A stretch of DNA of 64,000 bases from Bradyrhizobium sp. BR13661 (GCF_029892425.1 NZ_JARXWB010000002.1:1-64000), one strand, 5' to 3'; numbered from the stretch's first letter, positions 19,359 through 28,519 are shown. Notes: generated by a model from the sequence alone, not told the origin. Program-made: numbers and translations.

Positions 19359-20255
19359 ATGAGCTCACTCGCCGGCAAGCAGGGCCCGCGCTATCGCCAC
19401 ACGGCTGAGGACGGCGCGCCGTACGAAACCATCGCTGTCGAGAAGCTCACGCCGATCATCGGTGCCGAAATCACCGGCGTCGACATCGGCCAACTCGTCT
19501 CCGACGCTGCGCGATCCAACCAGCAGATGGACGAGATCCACCGCGCGCTGGCCGAAAACCTCGTCATCTTCTTCCGTAACCAGACGATCACGCCAAAACA
19601 GCACCTCGCCTTCGGCCACAAGTTCGGCGAGCTGCATTTCCATCCCGCCGCGCCGCACGAGGATGAAGATCCGGCGCTGATGAAAATCTACGCCGACAAG
19701 AATTCGCCGCGCGCCAACGGCGAGGGCTGGCACTCCGACGTCTCCTGCGACCTCGAGCCGCCGATGGGGTCGATCCTCTACATCAAGCAATGCCCGCCGC
19801 GCGGCGGCGACACGCTGTTCGCCAACATGTACGCGGCCTACGAGGCGCTATCCGATCGCATGAAGGCCTATCTCGATGGCCTGACCGCCCTGCACGACGG
19901 CGAACCGATCTATCGCGGGCTCTATGCGAACTATGGTGTCGCCGACCGCCCGTCCTATCCGAGCGCGGAGCATCCGGTGGTGCGCACCCATCCCGTGACG
20001 GGCAAGAAGGCGCTCTACGTCAACAGGGGCTTCGTCAGGCACATCAACGGCATCCCGCGCGACGAGAGCGACGCGATGCTCGCCTATCTCTACCAGCACG
20101 CCGAGAACCCGCTGTTCCAGTGCCGGTTCCGCTGGACCGAGAACGCTATCGCCTTCTGGGACAACCGCTGCACCCAGCATCGCGCGATGTGGGATTACTG
20201 GCCGCACACGCGCTCCGGCACGCGCGTGACGGTGAAGGGGGAACGGCCGGTTTGA
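19359..20255 (+). CDS. TauD/TfdA-family 2-oxoglutarate-dependent dioxygenase
   Basis: This 298-residue non-heme iron(II) oxygenase has the facial triad His125-x-Asp127 (GWHSDVSCD) and His274 (CTQHRAMWDY), with Arg289 as the likely 2-oxoglutarate binder. The N-terminal PIIGAEITGVDIG is typical of taurine dioxygenase relatives. Family members release sulfite from sulfonates or cleave other small acids; no sulfonate transporter is adjacent, so the substrate is open. The ATG at 19359 follows GGGAGACAT; earlier in-frame starts have no ribosome site. The TGA stop overlaps the TTG start of the next gene. Confidence 0.88.
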   Translation: MSSLAGKQGPRYRHTAEDGAPYETIAVEKLTPIIGAEITGVDIGQLVSDAARSNQQMDEIHRALAENLVIFFRNQTITPKQHLAFGHKFGELHFHPAAPHEDEDPALMKIYADKNSPRANGEGWHSDVSCDLEPPMGSILYIKQCPPRGGDTLFANMYAAYEALSDRMKAYLDGLTALHDGEPIYRGLYANYGVADRPSYPSAEHPVVRTHPVTGKKALYVNRGFVRHINGIPRDESDAMLAYLYQHAENPLFQCRFRWTENAIAFWDNRCTQHRAMWDYWPHTRSGTRVTVKGERPV

Positions 20256-21067
20256 ACACATCGTGGCGCATCACAGCCGCTATCGTTGCCGCGCTGATCC
20301 CGCTCCTGGTGTCGTCAGTTGGCGACGGCCAGGCGGCTACGGCCCGCAAGCCCGTGCGGGCCATCAAGTCACCTGCGCCGGCGCCGTGCGATCCGCGCAA
20401 GTTCAAGATCATCCTCGATGTCGGCCACACCTCCGAATCGCAAGGCGCGACCAGCGCGCGCAACGACGTGGAGTTCGGCTTCAACCTGCAACTGACGCGG
20501 CTGATCGGAGCGCGCCTGAAGTCGGCGGGCTTTGCCGCGACCCGCGTGCTGGTGACCGATGGCAAGGCGCGAGCAAGCCTGCTCAAGCGCGTCGGCACCG
20601 CCAACGACGCGCATGCGGATTTTTTCCTGTCGGTCCACCACGATTCCGTGCCCGACAAGATGCTCGAAGTGTGGGAATTCGACGGCGCCAAGAGCTATTT
20701 CAGCGATCGCTTCAGCGGCCATTCGCTGTTCGTGTCCGAGCGCAATCCGCACTTCACTGCCAGCCTCGGCTTCGCCAAACTGCTGGGCCGGGAGCTGAAG
20801 GACAAGGGCTTGCAATACGCCACCCAATACAGCCTGCCGGTCATGGGCCGCTACCGGCATGACCTGCTCGACAAGGATGTCGGCGTCTACCGCTATGACG
20901 GGCTCGTCGTGCTCTCGCAGACCCGAAGCGCCGCAGTGCTGCTGGAAGCCGGCTCCATCATCAACCGCGACGAGGAGATGGCGATGAACTCGCCGGAGCG
21001 GCGTGAGCTGATTGCAACGGCCGTGGTCACTGCGATGCGGACGTATTGCGAGAAGCGCTCGCCATGA
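20252..21067 (+). CDS. Exported N-acetylmuramoyl-L-alanine amidase (Amidase_3)
   Basis: This 271-residue zinc amidase cuts the bond between MurNAc and the stem peptide. A signal peptide covers about residues 1-29 (ITAAIVAALIPLLVSS). The catalytic domain has LDVGHT with His59, Glu74 in NDVEFGFN, SVHHDS with His129/130, and the catalytic Glu in LLEAGSI near 232, as in AmiC-type enzymes. The start is a TTG that overlaps the TauD-type stop by four bases (TTGA), with GAAGGGGGA ten bases upstream. The longer open frame starting at 19790 is only out-of-frame TauD sequence. Coupling to the oxygenase gene is by overlap, not by obvious function. Confidence 0.9.
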   Translation: MNTSWRITAAIVAALIPLLVSSVGDGQAATARKPVRAIKSPAPAPCDPRKFKIILDVGHTSESQGATSARNDVEFGFNLQLTRLIGARLKSAGFAATRVLVTDGKARASLLKRVGTANDAHADFFLSVHHDSVPDKMLEVWEFDGAKSYFSDRFSGHSLFVSERNPHFTASLGFAKLLGRELKDKGLQYATQYSLPVMGRYRHDLLDKDVGVYRYDGLVVLSQTRSAAVLLEAGSIINRDEEMAMNSPERRELIATAVVTAMRTYCEKRSP

Positions 21068-21074
21068 CGAGACG

Positions 21075-22685
21075 CTACAGCGGCGCCCCCTGATACTCGC
21101 GGTTCGCCAGGCTCGCCTCTTCCAGATCCAGATCGCGTTCGATCCTGCGCCGCGTCTCGTCGGTGATCTGGCCGTCGCGCAGCAGGTCGTGGATGAATTT
21201 GCGCTCGGCGGCGATCAGTTCGCGGGTCAGCGCGGTGCCGGCGGCGGAGACGTCGTGGTGGGCGGGATCGAGCGAGTCCGGAAGCTGGTTGACGCGGATC
21301 TCGTGGCGGGCGCGCAAGAGCCGCATCACTTCGTCCGAGACCTCTTTCTCCTCGGTCAACGCATCCAGCGATTTCAGCGCGGCGTCGAGCGCCTGGCGCC
21401 GTGCGGCGATCTCGGCCTCGTGTTCGGCGACATGCTCGCTGCGGCCGGCCTCGGCGATGCCGAGCCAGCGCACCACCGGCGGCAGCGTCAGGCCGACGCC
21501 GATCAGCGTGATGAAGATGACGCCGAAGGCAACGAACAGGATCAGGTCGCGATAGGGGAAGGCATCGCCATCAGGCAGCGTGAACGGCAGCGCCAGCGCG
21601 GCCGCCAGCGACACCGCGCCGCGAACGCCGGTGAAGGCGAGCGCGAACGGCCACTGCCAGGGCGGCGACGGATCGCGTGCGCGCAGCGACTTGCTCAGCA
21701 TCCGCGGCAGATAGGTCGCAGGGTAGAGCCAGGTGAAGCGCGCGAGAACGATGATGACCACGACCACGGCGGTCGCGAGCATGATGTCGTCGAGCGGGAA
21801 CGCCTTCGACTTCTCGTAGAGCGCCCGCATCTGGAAGCCGGTGAGCAGGAACAGCACGCCCTCGATCAAATAGATGATCAGGTCCCAGAAGAAGATGCCT
21901 TGAAGACGCGTCGACGCCGAGATCAGCAGCGGACCGTTCCAGCTCACATAGAGGCCGCAGGCGACGGTGGCGATCACGCCGGAGCCGCCGACATGCTCGG
22001 GCAGCCAGTAGGAGACGTAAGGTGTGATCAATGACAGCGTCAGCTCGACCCGCGGCTCACGGGACCATTTGCGGAAACGCAACGAGAGCCAGCCGACGCC
22101 GATACCGAAAGCGATCTCGCCGGCGACGATGAGGGCAAATTCGCCTGCCGCTAGCGGCATGGAGAAATGCCCGACCATGATCGCGGCCAGCGCGAAGCGG
22201 TAGAGGATCAGCGCGGTGGCGTCGTTGGCGAGCCCTTCACCCTCGAGAATGACCAGCAGCCGGCGCGGCATGTTCAGCCGGCGTGCGATCGCGAGCGGCG
22301 CCACGACGTCGGGCGGCGCGACGATCGCGCCCAGCAGAAAGCCGATGCTCCAGGGCAGGCCGATCACATAGTGGGTGGCCGTTGCGACCATCGCCGCGGT
22401 GAAGATCACCGCGCCGACCGCGAGCAGCACGATCGGGCGCAGATTGGTCCTGAACTCGCGCCAGCTCATGGCGACGCTCGCCGAGTAGATCAGCGGCGGC
22501 AGCACCATCAGCAGCACCAGTTCCGGCGGCAGCTCCACCGGCGGCATGCCCGGCACGAAAGCGAGGCCGACGCCGGAGAGCATCAGCAGAATGGCAGGCG
22601 CCATGTTGAAGCGCCGTGCGACCAGCGCGGTGCCGGCCAGCACCGCGAGCAGGATGAGAAAGGTCTGGAATTTCGCTGCGATCAT
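21075..22685 (-). CDS. CPA1-family Na+/H+ antiporter
   Basis: This is a 536-residue monovalent cation:proton antiporter with about twelve membrane helices and a ~140-residue soluble C-terminal tail rich in charged helices. The transport-site segment EGEGLANDATALILY, containing the essential Asn-Asp pair, and FTGVRGAVSLAAALALP further on place it in the NhaP/YjcE-like CPA1 group. The ATG at 22685 precedes the first hydrophobic helix; the extra upstream codons would read into the beta-lactamase gene. It is 46 bases downstream of the beta-lactamase gene on the same strand. It converges with the amidase gene with a seven-base gap. Confidence 0.93.
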   Translation of the reverse strand: MIAAKFQTFLILLAVLAGTALVARRFNMAPAILLMLSGVGLAFVPGMPPVELPPELVLLMVLPPLIYSASVAMSWREFRTNLRPIVLLAVGAVIFTAAMVATATHYVIGLPWSIGFLLGAIVAPPDVVAPLAIARRLNMPRRLLVILEGEGLANDATALILYRFALAAIMVGHFSMPLAAGEFALIVAGEIAFGIGVGWLSLRFRKWSREPRVELTLSLITPYVSYWLPEHVGGSGVIATVACGLYVSWNGPLLISASTRLQGIFFWDLIIYLIEGVLFLLTGFQMRALYEKSKAFPLDDIMLATAVVVVIIVLARFTWLYPATYLPRMLSKSLRARDPSPPWQWPFALAFTGVRGAVSLAAALALPFTLPDGDAFPYRDLILFVAFGVIFITLIGVGLTLPPVVRWLGIAEAGRSEHVAEHEAEIAARRQALDAALKSLDALTEEKEVSDEVMRLLRARHEIRVNQLPDSLDPAHHDVSAAGTALTRELIAAERKFIHDLLRDGQITDETRRRIERDLDLEEASLANREYQGAPL

Positions 22686-22731
22686 GACCTGTCTTGGCCC
22701 GGAAGCGGCCGAGAGGTCAATGCAAGGCGGC

Positions 22732-23589
22732 TTACGCCAGCCGGTCGGCCACCATCCGCCCGACGCGGGCGAACACCGCCTCGAGTTGGGCCGCATTCGG
22801 CGTGCCGCCCTGAGTGTAAGTAGCGATCAGGATTGGCGCATCGGGTTTGGGCCAGGCGACTGCGATATCGCCCGATGCGTCCTTGCCGTTGTTGCCGGTC
22901 TTGTCGCCGATTGTCCAGGCTGCCGGCAGGCCGCCGCGCAGCCGGTTCGCGCCGGTCTTGCAGCCGACCATCCATTCGGTGAGCTGGGCGCGCGAGGCCG
23001 GCGACAGCGCTTCGCCCGTCACCAGCCGCTTGAGATTGCCGGCCATCGCTGCGGGCGTCGTGGTGTCATGAGGATCGCCGGGCGGCGAGCGGTTGAGCTC
23101 GGGCTCAATATGGTCGAGCCGCGAGGTCGAGTCGCCAAGCGATCGCCAGAACGCCGTGAGGGCGGCAGGGCCGCCGATCCGCGCGAGCAGCAGATTGGCG
23201 AAGGTGTTGTCGCTGAGCTCGACGATCGCCTTGCACATGTCGGAGACCGACATCGCGCCGGCCGCGAGATTCTGTTTCGCGACCGGCGCGTATTCCAGAA
23301 GATCGGCCTTGCCGTAGGGGATCATGGCGGTCAGCTTCTCCTCGCCGCGATCGACCCGCGCCAGCACGCAGGCCGCCAGCGAAGCCTTGAATGTCGAGCA
23401 CATCACGAAGCGTTCGTCCGCCCGCCATGAGAGTTTTGCGCCGGTGGTGAGGTTCTCCGCATAGACCCCGATCTTTCCGCCGCTCTCGCGCTCATAGGAT
23501 TCGAGCTCAGGTGGCGCCTCCGCAGCAAGGACGGGAGCAGCGGCCATCCAGCACAGCGAGGCGAGCAGGGAACGACGGTCGAGCAGCAT
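22732..23589 (-). CDS. Class A serine beta-lactamase
   Basis: This 285-residue exported hydrolase opens beta-lactam rings. A signal peptide occupies about residues 1-24 (RRSLLASLCWMAAAPVLAAEA; the Arg pair suggests possible Tat export). All class A motifs are present: Ser65-Thr-Phe-Lys68, Ser126-Asp-Asn128, Glu162 in EPELN, and Lys230-Thr-Gly232. Cys64 sits just before the catalytic serine, but there is no Cys after KTG, so the disulfide of KPC/NMC-type carbapenemases is absent. ATG 23589 has an AAAGG site upstream; longer starts lie in a palindromic repeat. It looks like a resident chromosomal enzyme; no ampR-like gene is adjacent. Confidence 0.93.
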   Translation of the reverse strand: MLLDRRSLLASLCWMAAAPVLAAEAPPELESYERESGGKIGVYAENLTTGAKLSWRADERFVMCSTFKASLAACVLARVDRGEEKLTAMIPYGKADLLEYAPVAKQNLAAGAMSVSDMCKAIVELSDNTFANLLLARIGGPAALTAFWRSLGDSTSRLDHIEPELNRSPPGDPHDTTTPAAMAGNLKRLVTGEALSPASRAQLTEWMVGCKTGANRLRGGLPAAWTIGDKTGNNGKDASGDIAVAWPKPDAPILIATYTQGGTPNAAQLEAVFARVGRMVADRLA

Positions 23590-23642
23590 GAGGACCTTTG
23601 GCTGAGACAGAGGTGGGAGATGCAACGAGCGGGCTGTCCCCG

Positions 23643-23724
23643 CCGTCATTGCGAGCGTAGCGAAGCAATCCAGTCTGTCCCCGCGGTGGGATTCTGGATT
23701 GCTTCGCTGCGCTCGCAATGACGG
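23643..23724. repeat. Palindromic intergenic repeat
   Basis: The arms are CCGTCATTGCGAGCGTAGCG and CGCTGCGCTCGCAATGACGG, with an inner pair GAAGCAATCCAG / CTGGATTGCTTC. The unit is about 82 bases. It lies in the upstream region of the beta-lactamase gene. Confidence 0.85.
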
Positions 23725-23765
23725 AGAATGGAGGACGAGTGTGCCCGATTTCAGGCAGTGGAGCC

Positions 23766-24140
23766 TTAATCCTTCAGATCATACCGATACGATTTCGACA
23801 CGATCTGCCAGCCGTCGGCGAGCTTCATCGCCACCAGATAGTCCGTGAAAAAGCGCGGTGGCAGCTGGCACTTGACCTTGATGAAGGCGGTCTTCTCGTC
23901 CGAGCGGTCGATGGTGATGATGAAATCCTCGCGCGGCTTGCCTTCGGCCTTGGCCGAGGGACGCTTGCGGACCCAGGCGAGCCAGTCCGGCACGGTCAGG
24001 ATCTTCAGCTCGCCCTTTTCAACCCAGCGCAGATCGGCTGAGGGGTGGAACACCTCGCCGAGCTTGTCGGCATCGCCCTCGTAAAGCGCGTCGAAATAGG
24101 ACTGCACGACGGCTTCGACGCTCGACCGGTTTGGGCTCAT
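23766..24140 (-). CDS. Small NTF2-like (SnoaL/lumazine-binding type) protein
   Basis: This 124-residue single-domain protein has the cone-shaped alpha+beta NTF2-like pattern. The N-terminal helices VEAVVQSYFDALYEGDADKL are followed by a strand-rich half ending DGWQIVSKSYRYD. Members bind small hydrophobic molecules or act as isomerases or hydrolases, and most are uncharacterised. It resembles the putative lumazine-binding subgroup of the fold. It is monocistronic, and divergent from the GFA gene. No specific substrate can be proposed. Confidence 0.75.
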   Translation of the reverse strand: MSPNRSSVEAVVQSYFDALYEGDADKLGEVFHPSADLRWVEKGELKILTVPDWLAWVRKRPSAKAEGKPREDFIITIDRSDEKTAFIKVKCQLPPRFFTDYLVAMKLADGWQIVSKSYRYDLKD

Positions 24141-24235
24141 GGGTCATCCCTTTGAATGATGGCTTGGCGGAAGCTTAGTCGTACAGATCAAATTGCGCTA
24201 TCTCCGTCTTCTGCCATTTGCGCGAGGGCGTCATC

Positions 24236-24664
24236 GTGACGGTTTCACAACATCAGAACGGTCGTATTCTTGCCGGCGAATGCTATTGCCGCGCGGTCCG
24301 CTACGAGGTGGCAGATGCGTTCTCCTATGCGCTGAATTGTCACTGCTCAAACTGCCGCCGCACCACCGGTTCCGCCTTCAAGCCATTCGCCGGCATCGAA
24401 TACGGCAAGCTCCGCCTCGTCAGGGGCGAGGACATCAGGATGATTTACGGGGACGACATCACCCATGATGCGCACTGTGCCCGCTGCGGCTCGCTGCTTT
24501 ATTCCCGTGTCCGGGAAGGAAAATGGGTCCATGTCGCCATGGGAACCCTGGTCGATGCCCCCTCGATCCGCCCGACCGCCCATATTTTCGTGGGCTCCAA
24601 GGCGCCTTGGCACGAGATTACGGACAATCTGCCGCAGTATCGGGGGCACATTGGGGAACCCTAG
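24236..24664 (+). CDS. GFA family zinc protein (glutathione-dependent formaldehyde-activating enzyme-like)
   Basis: This 142-residue protein has the seven-cysteine pattern of the GFA (formerly DUF636) fold: Cys16/Cys18, Cys35/Cys37/Cys40 and Cys81/Cys84, which bind two zinc ions. The name comes from a protein once thought to join formaldehyde to glutathione; for most family members, including this one, activity is unproven. The GTG at 24236 follows GCGAGGGC; a TTG 18 bases earlier is the alternative. Intergenic DNA on both sides suggests a single-gene unit. Confidence 0.82.
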   Translation: MTVSQHQNGRILAGECYCRAVRYEVADAFSYALNCHCSNCRRTTGSAFKPFAGIEYGKLRLVRGEDIRMIYGDDITHDAHCARCGSLLYSRVREGKWVHVAMGTLVDAPSIRPTAHIFVGSKAPWHEITDNLPQYRGHIGEP

Positions 24665-24844
24665 GGCAAATCCGCCCGGTTGCATTTGGTGGCGAACCGC
24701 CAACGCGCTGGCGCGACTAACTAAAGGGATTCCTCGGCCTGTCGCTGGCGTAGTCTTCGTGACGTCCATCACAGGTGCGGGTGGCGGATCTTGCTAAGGT
24801 CGTCCCGAGGGTGCGAACTGCCCCGAATTTTTGGAAAGCGTGTC

Positions 24845-26674
24845 ATGCGCAATTTGTTCAAGATTTACCCGCTTCTTCTTGCTGTCGCGCTGATATTTGG
24901 CGCCCAGCCTGCCTTCGCTGCAAAGCGCGTCGCGCTCGTGCTGGCCAACTCGGCCTATCAGAACGCGCCCTCGCTCGCCAACCCCGTCAACGACGGTGCG
25001 GTGATGGCAAAGACGCTGAGGGATGCCGGGTTCGACGTCGTCGATTCCCGCCACGATCTGACCGCGCTCGAGACGCGGCGCGTGCTGCGCGAGTTCGCCG
25101 ATGCGACCCGCGATGCCGATATCGCCGTGGTCTATTATGCCGGCCACGGCATCGAGGTCGAAGGCTCCAACTATCTGGTCCCTGTTGACGCCAAGCTCGA
25201 GCGCGACACCGACGTCTATGACGAGGCGCTCTCGCTCGATCGCGTTCTGGTCGCGGTCGAGCCGGCCAAGCAGCTGCGCCTGGTGATCCTCGACGCCTGC
25301 CGCGACAATCCGTTTGGCAGGACAATGAAGCGAACGCTTGCGTCGCGTGGCATCGGCCGCGGTTTGGCCCAGGTCGAGCCGACCAGCACCAACACGCTGA
25401 TCGCCTATTCGGCCAAGGCCGGCTTCACCGCTCAGGATGGCGACGGTGCCAACAGCCCCTTCACCGTCGCCTTGTCGAAGCATCTGACGACGCCTGGTCT
25501 CGATGTCCGCCGCGCCTTCGGCTTCGTGCGCGACGAGGTGCTCAAATCCACCGGCAACAAGCAGGAGCCGTTCGTCTACGGTTCGCTCGGCGGCGAAGAC
25601 GTGCCGCTGGTGCCTGTGAAGGCCGTGGCCGCGGCGACGTCCGCGCCCGCGCCCGCAATCAATCCGCAGGCCGACATCCGCCGCGACTATGAGCTCGCGC
25701 TCCAGGTCGGCAACAAGCCGGCATGGGAAGCCTTCCTGGCCCAGCATTCAGACGGCTTCTATGCGAACCTTGCCAAGCTCCAGCTCGACAAGATCCTGGC
25801 CGAGCAGGTTCATGCGGCCGCGACCGAGAAGGCCAAGCAGGCGGAGGCCGAGCGCGATCGTCTCGCCGCGCTTGGCGCGCAGAAGGACGCGCAAGCCAAG
25901 GCTGCGGCCGATGCCAAGGCGGCCGAGCAGGCCCAGCTTGCCGCGCAGAAGGCCAAGGAGCAGGCGCAGCAGCAGGCTGCCGCCGGCGAGCAGCAGCGTG
26001 TCAATCTCGCGGCCGCGGTGCCGGGCGCTGCGCCGGCCAGCACGGCGAACCCTGCCGGGACCAATGTCGCTTCGCTGAGCCCGGCCACCACGCCGGCCGA
26101 TCTCAGCCGCTCGATGCAGACCGAGCTCGGCCGCGTCGGCTGCTACTCCGGTCAGGCCGATGGCAACTGGAATACGTCTTCGCAACGGTCGCTGTCGCAG
26201 TTCAATCGCTACGCCGGCACCAAGCTCGACGTGAAGGTGGCGAGCACGGATGCGCTCGACACGGTCAAGTCAAAGCAGTCGCGCGTCTGCCCGCTGGTCT
26301 GCGATCACGGTTTCAAGGCCGACGGCAACACATGCACTAAGATCGTCTGCGGCGACGGCTATGTGCTGAACGATGACAATGAATGCGAGAAGCAGCGCGC
26401 CGCCAAGCCGACCAAGCCTGCAACTGACAAGCCTGCAACTGCCAAGCGCGACGACAGCGATGACCGTCCCGCACGGCAGCCTCGCCAGTCCGGTGGCGCT
26501 GGCGCCGGAGCGGCGGGCGGCGCTGCCGTTGCTGCTCGCGCTGGTCGCGCTACGGGCGGCGGCCAGATCTTTTGTAACGATCTGCTCTGCCGTCCCGTCA
26601 GGCCCGGTTGTCATCTCGAGTATCGTGGCGGCGGCGGCCCACACAATGATGCCAATTACGAAGTCTGCAACTGA
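24845..26674 (+). CDS. Exported caspase-like (C14 family) protein
   Basis: This 609-residue protein has a signal peptide (about 1-25, LLAVALIFGAQPAFA) and a caspase p20-like domain (about 27-255). The His/Cys dyad is visible as His101 in YYAGHGIE and Cys152 in ILDACRDNPF. After it come an Ala/Gln/Lys-rich coiled-coil stretch (about 300-400), a segment like a degenerate peptidoglycan-binding repeat (LGRVGCYSGQADGNW), a Cys-rich motif (about 485-520) and a Lys/Thr/Pro-rich tail. Family members are orthocaspases with Arg/Lys specificity; a periplasmic location is inferred. The start at 24845 is the first Met before the signal peptide. Confidence 0.88.
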   Translation: MRNLFKIYPLLLAVALIFGAQPAFAAKRVALVLANSAYQNAPSLANPVNDGAVMAKTLRDAGFDVVDSRHDLTALETRRVLREFADATRDADIAVVYYAGHGIEVEGSNYLVPVDAKLERDTDVYDEALSLDRVLVAVEPAKQLRLVILDACRDNPFGRTMKRTLASRGIGRGLAQVEPTSTNTLIAYSAKAGFTAQDGDGANSPFTVALSKHLTTPGLDVRRAFGFVRDEVLKSTGNKQEPFVYGSLGGEDVPLVPVKAVAAATSAPAPAINPQADIRRDYELALQVGNKPAWEAFLAQHSDGFYANLAKLQLDKILAEQVHAAATEKAKQAEAERDRLAALGAQKDAQAKAAADAKAAEQAQLAAQKAKEQAQQQAAAGEQQRVNLAAAVPGAAPASTANPAGTNVASLSPATTPADLSRSMQTELGRVGCYSGQADGNWNTSSQRSLSQFNRYAGTKLDVKVASTDALDTVKSKQSRVCPLVCDHGFKADGNTCTKIVCGDGYVLNDDNECEKQRAAKPTKPATDKPATAKRDDSDDRPARQPRQSGGAGAGAAGGAAVAARAGRATGGGQIFCNDLLCRPVRPGCHLEYRGGGGPHNDANYEVCN

Positions 26675-26685
26675 GGGTGTTGCTT

Positions 26686-26720
26686 GCAATATTGTCCCGG
26701 CGAAGCCGGGACAATATTGC
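26686..26720. terminator. Perfect 16-bp hairpin between converging genes
   Basis: GCAATATTGTCCCGGC at 26686-26701 pairs without a mismatch with 26705-26720 across a GAA loop. It lies between the stop of the caspase gene and the stop of the DUF1345 gene, so it can serve as a terminator in both directions. There is no T-run. The GTCCCGGC core is shared with the dispersed repeats. Confidence 0.75.
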
Positions 26721-26726
26721 GGGGGA

Positions 26727-27413
26727 TCATGTCGCGATCGCGCTCGCCGCGATGTTCACCGTCAGCGCCAGCAGGGCCGTGTTGTAGATGAACGACACGA
26801 TGCCGTGCGCGGTGGCGGTACGGCGGATGGTCTTGTCGGTGATACCGACGTCCGAGACCTGGGCGGTCATGCCGATCACGAACGAGAAATAGACGAAGTC
26901 CCAATAGTCGGCGTGATCGTCCTTGTCGCCGCTCGGGAACTGCAAGCCGCCGGGCGGATAACGGTAATAATCATGGGCGTAATGCAGCGCGAATGTGGTG
27001 TGCACAGCCGCCCAGGAGAGTGCGATGGTGCTGATGGCGATCGTCAACTCCATGGCGCCGCGGTGCGGCGTGCCCAGCTCGTAGACGATCGCGGCAATGC
27101 TGGCGAATGCGCCGATCGCCGTCACCAGCAGGATCACGAAGCGGCCATCGTCCTGCATCGCGGCCGCGCGGCGGATGTGCTGATGGTCGTTGCACAGCAT
27201 CATCGTGTAAACCAGCACGAGATAGGCCGCGATCAGCGCGTCCCAGCCCAACAGCAGCCGCGTCACCAGACGGTACGAACCGGGGATGAGCAGGCAGACG
27301 AGGATGCCGACGGCGAGCGAGATGAAGGTCCGCGGTCGTGCGTAGATCAGCCGCATCGGCCGCGACATCTGGTGGAAGCGGGCGAGGACGGGGTCTTCTT
27401 TGTCGATTGCCAT
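26727..27413 (-). CDS. DUF1345 inner membrane protein
   Basis: This 228-residue membrane protein has about five hydrophobic helices. The conserved block HADYWDFVYFSFVIGMTAQVSDV and the earlier LHYAHDYYR segment are typical of the DUF1345 family, whose function is unknown. The ATG at 27413 is the first in frame. It converges on the caspase gene across a perfect hairpin and is separated from ispA by a long repeat. Confidence 0.85.
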   Translation of the reverse strand: MAIDKEDPVLARFHQMSRPMRLIYARPRTFISLAVGILVCLLIPGSYRLVTRLLLGWDALIAAYLVLVYTMMLCNDHQHIRRAAAMQDDGRFVILLVTAIGAFASIAAIVYELGTPHRGAMELTIAISTIALSWAAVHTTFALHYAHDYYRYPPGGLQFPSGDKDDHADYWDFVYFSFVIGMTAQVSDVGITDKTIRRTATAHGIVSFIYNTALLALTVNIAASAIAT

Positions 27414-27465
27414 AATCCCTACGACCTCTCGGTCAACTCGCGTTGTCGCCGCATCGTGGGTGCGC

Positions 27466-27583
27466 TCCCTCCCCCGCTTGCGGGGGAGGGGTGGGGAGAG
27501 GGTTTCTCCGCTCGCGAGAACCCCGAGAGGAGAGAACCCTCACCCGCGCCTTCGGCGCGACCTCTCCCGCAAGCGGGAGAGGT
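27466..27583. repeat. Composite palindromic intergenic repeat
   Basis: It contains two hairpins: CCCTCCCCCGC / GCGGGGGAGGG at 27467-27490 and CCTCTCCCGC / GCGGGAGAGG at 27561-27582. Between them is an inverted pair around GGTTTCTC / GAGAACCC plus GCGCCTTCGGCGC. It fills most of the gap between the DUF1345 gene and ispA. Confidence 0.8.
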
Positions 27584-27595
27584 GATGACCCCGTG

Positions 27596-28519
27596 TCAAT
27601 TCTTCCGCTCGGCCACGAAATGCGCGGCGGCCTGCAGCACGGCGGCGCGGTCGCCGAAGATCGAGATGGCGCCGTCGGCGCGCGCCAGCAGGTCGCGGAC
27701 GCGCTGCTTGGCGCCGTCGATGCCGAGCTGGGTGACGAAAGTGGTCTTGCCGAGCGCGGCATCGGCGCCGGCGGGCTTGCCGAGGGCTGCCGCATCGCCT
27801 TCGACGTCGAGCAGATCGTCGGCGATCTGGAAGGCTTCGCCGAGCGCGCGGCCGTAATCGTCGAGCGCCTGATATTCTTGTCGAGAGGCCTGGCCGAGGA
27901 TGGCGCCGGCGATGCAGCCGTAGCGCAGCAGCGCGCCGGTCTTCATCTGCTGAATGCGGGCGACGTCGATCGGCTCGTTGCCGCCAAAGCGGCCTTCGCC
28001 GGCGAGATCGAGGATCTGGCCGCCGACCATGCCGCCGATGCCGGCGCAGCGCGCCAATGCGCGCGTGAGCAGCAGCCGCACATTGGCGTCGCGATGGACC
28101 TCGTCGCGGGTGATGATGTCGAAAGCGATCGTCAGCAGGCCATCGCCGGCGAGGATCGCTGTGGCGTCATCGGTCTGCTTGTGCAGGGTCGGGCGGCCGC
28201 GGCGCAGATCCGAATTGTCCATCGCCGGCAGATCGTCATGGATCAGCGAGTAGCAATGAATGCACTCGAGTGCAGCACCCACGAGCAGGGCGGCTTCGCG
28301 GGGAACGCCAAACACGGCTGCGCTCTCGACCACCAGGAACGGCCGCAGGCGCTTGCCGCCATTGAGGCTCGAATAGCGCATGGCGTCCATCAGCCGCTTG
28401 GGGCGGGCGATCTCATCGTGCAGGATGTCGTCCGACAGCAGACGCCCGAGCAAGGCCTCGGTGTCATCAGCGGTCTTGTCCAGACGCTTGGCGAAATCGG
28501 ACGGGGACGTGCCGGTCAT
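27596..28519 (-). CDS. ispA: Farnesyl diphosphate synthase (short-chain polyprenyl synthetase)
   Basis: This 307-residue all-helical prenyltransferase condenses IPP with DMAPP/GPP. The first Asp-rich motif is [14 protein letters not shown] (about 93-106), with the two-residue insertion between aspartates typical of bacterial farnesyl diphosphate synthases. The second is [12 protein letters not shown] (about 232-243). The substrate-binding GGKRLRP is at about 55-61. The Met at 28519 fits the family length; twelve more codons upstream are less likely. Product length is inferred from the motif type: C15 most likely, C10 possible. mtgA starts divergently. Confidence 0.93.
   Translation of the reverse strand: MTGTSPSDFAKRLDKTADDTEALLGRLLSDDILHDEIARPKRLMDAMRYSSLNGGKRLRPFLVVESAAVFGVPREAALLVGAALECIHCYSLIHDDLPAMDNSDLRRGRPTLHKQTDDATAILAGDGLLTIAFDIITRDEVHRDANVRLLLTRALARCAGIGGMVGGQILDLAGEGRFGGNEPIDVARIQQMKTGALLRYGCIAGAILGQASRQEYQALDDYGRALGEAFQIADDLLDVEGDAAALGKPAGADAALGKTTFVTQLGIDGAKQRVRDLLARADGAISIFGDRAAVLQAAAHFVAERKN

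Noticed and set aside
22732..23589. Carbapenemase-type disulfide in the class A beta-lactamase
   Set aside because: Cys64 is present, but the partner Cys expected two residues after the KTG motif is Asn, so this hallmark is missing.
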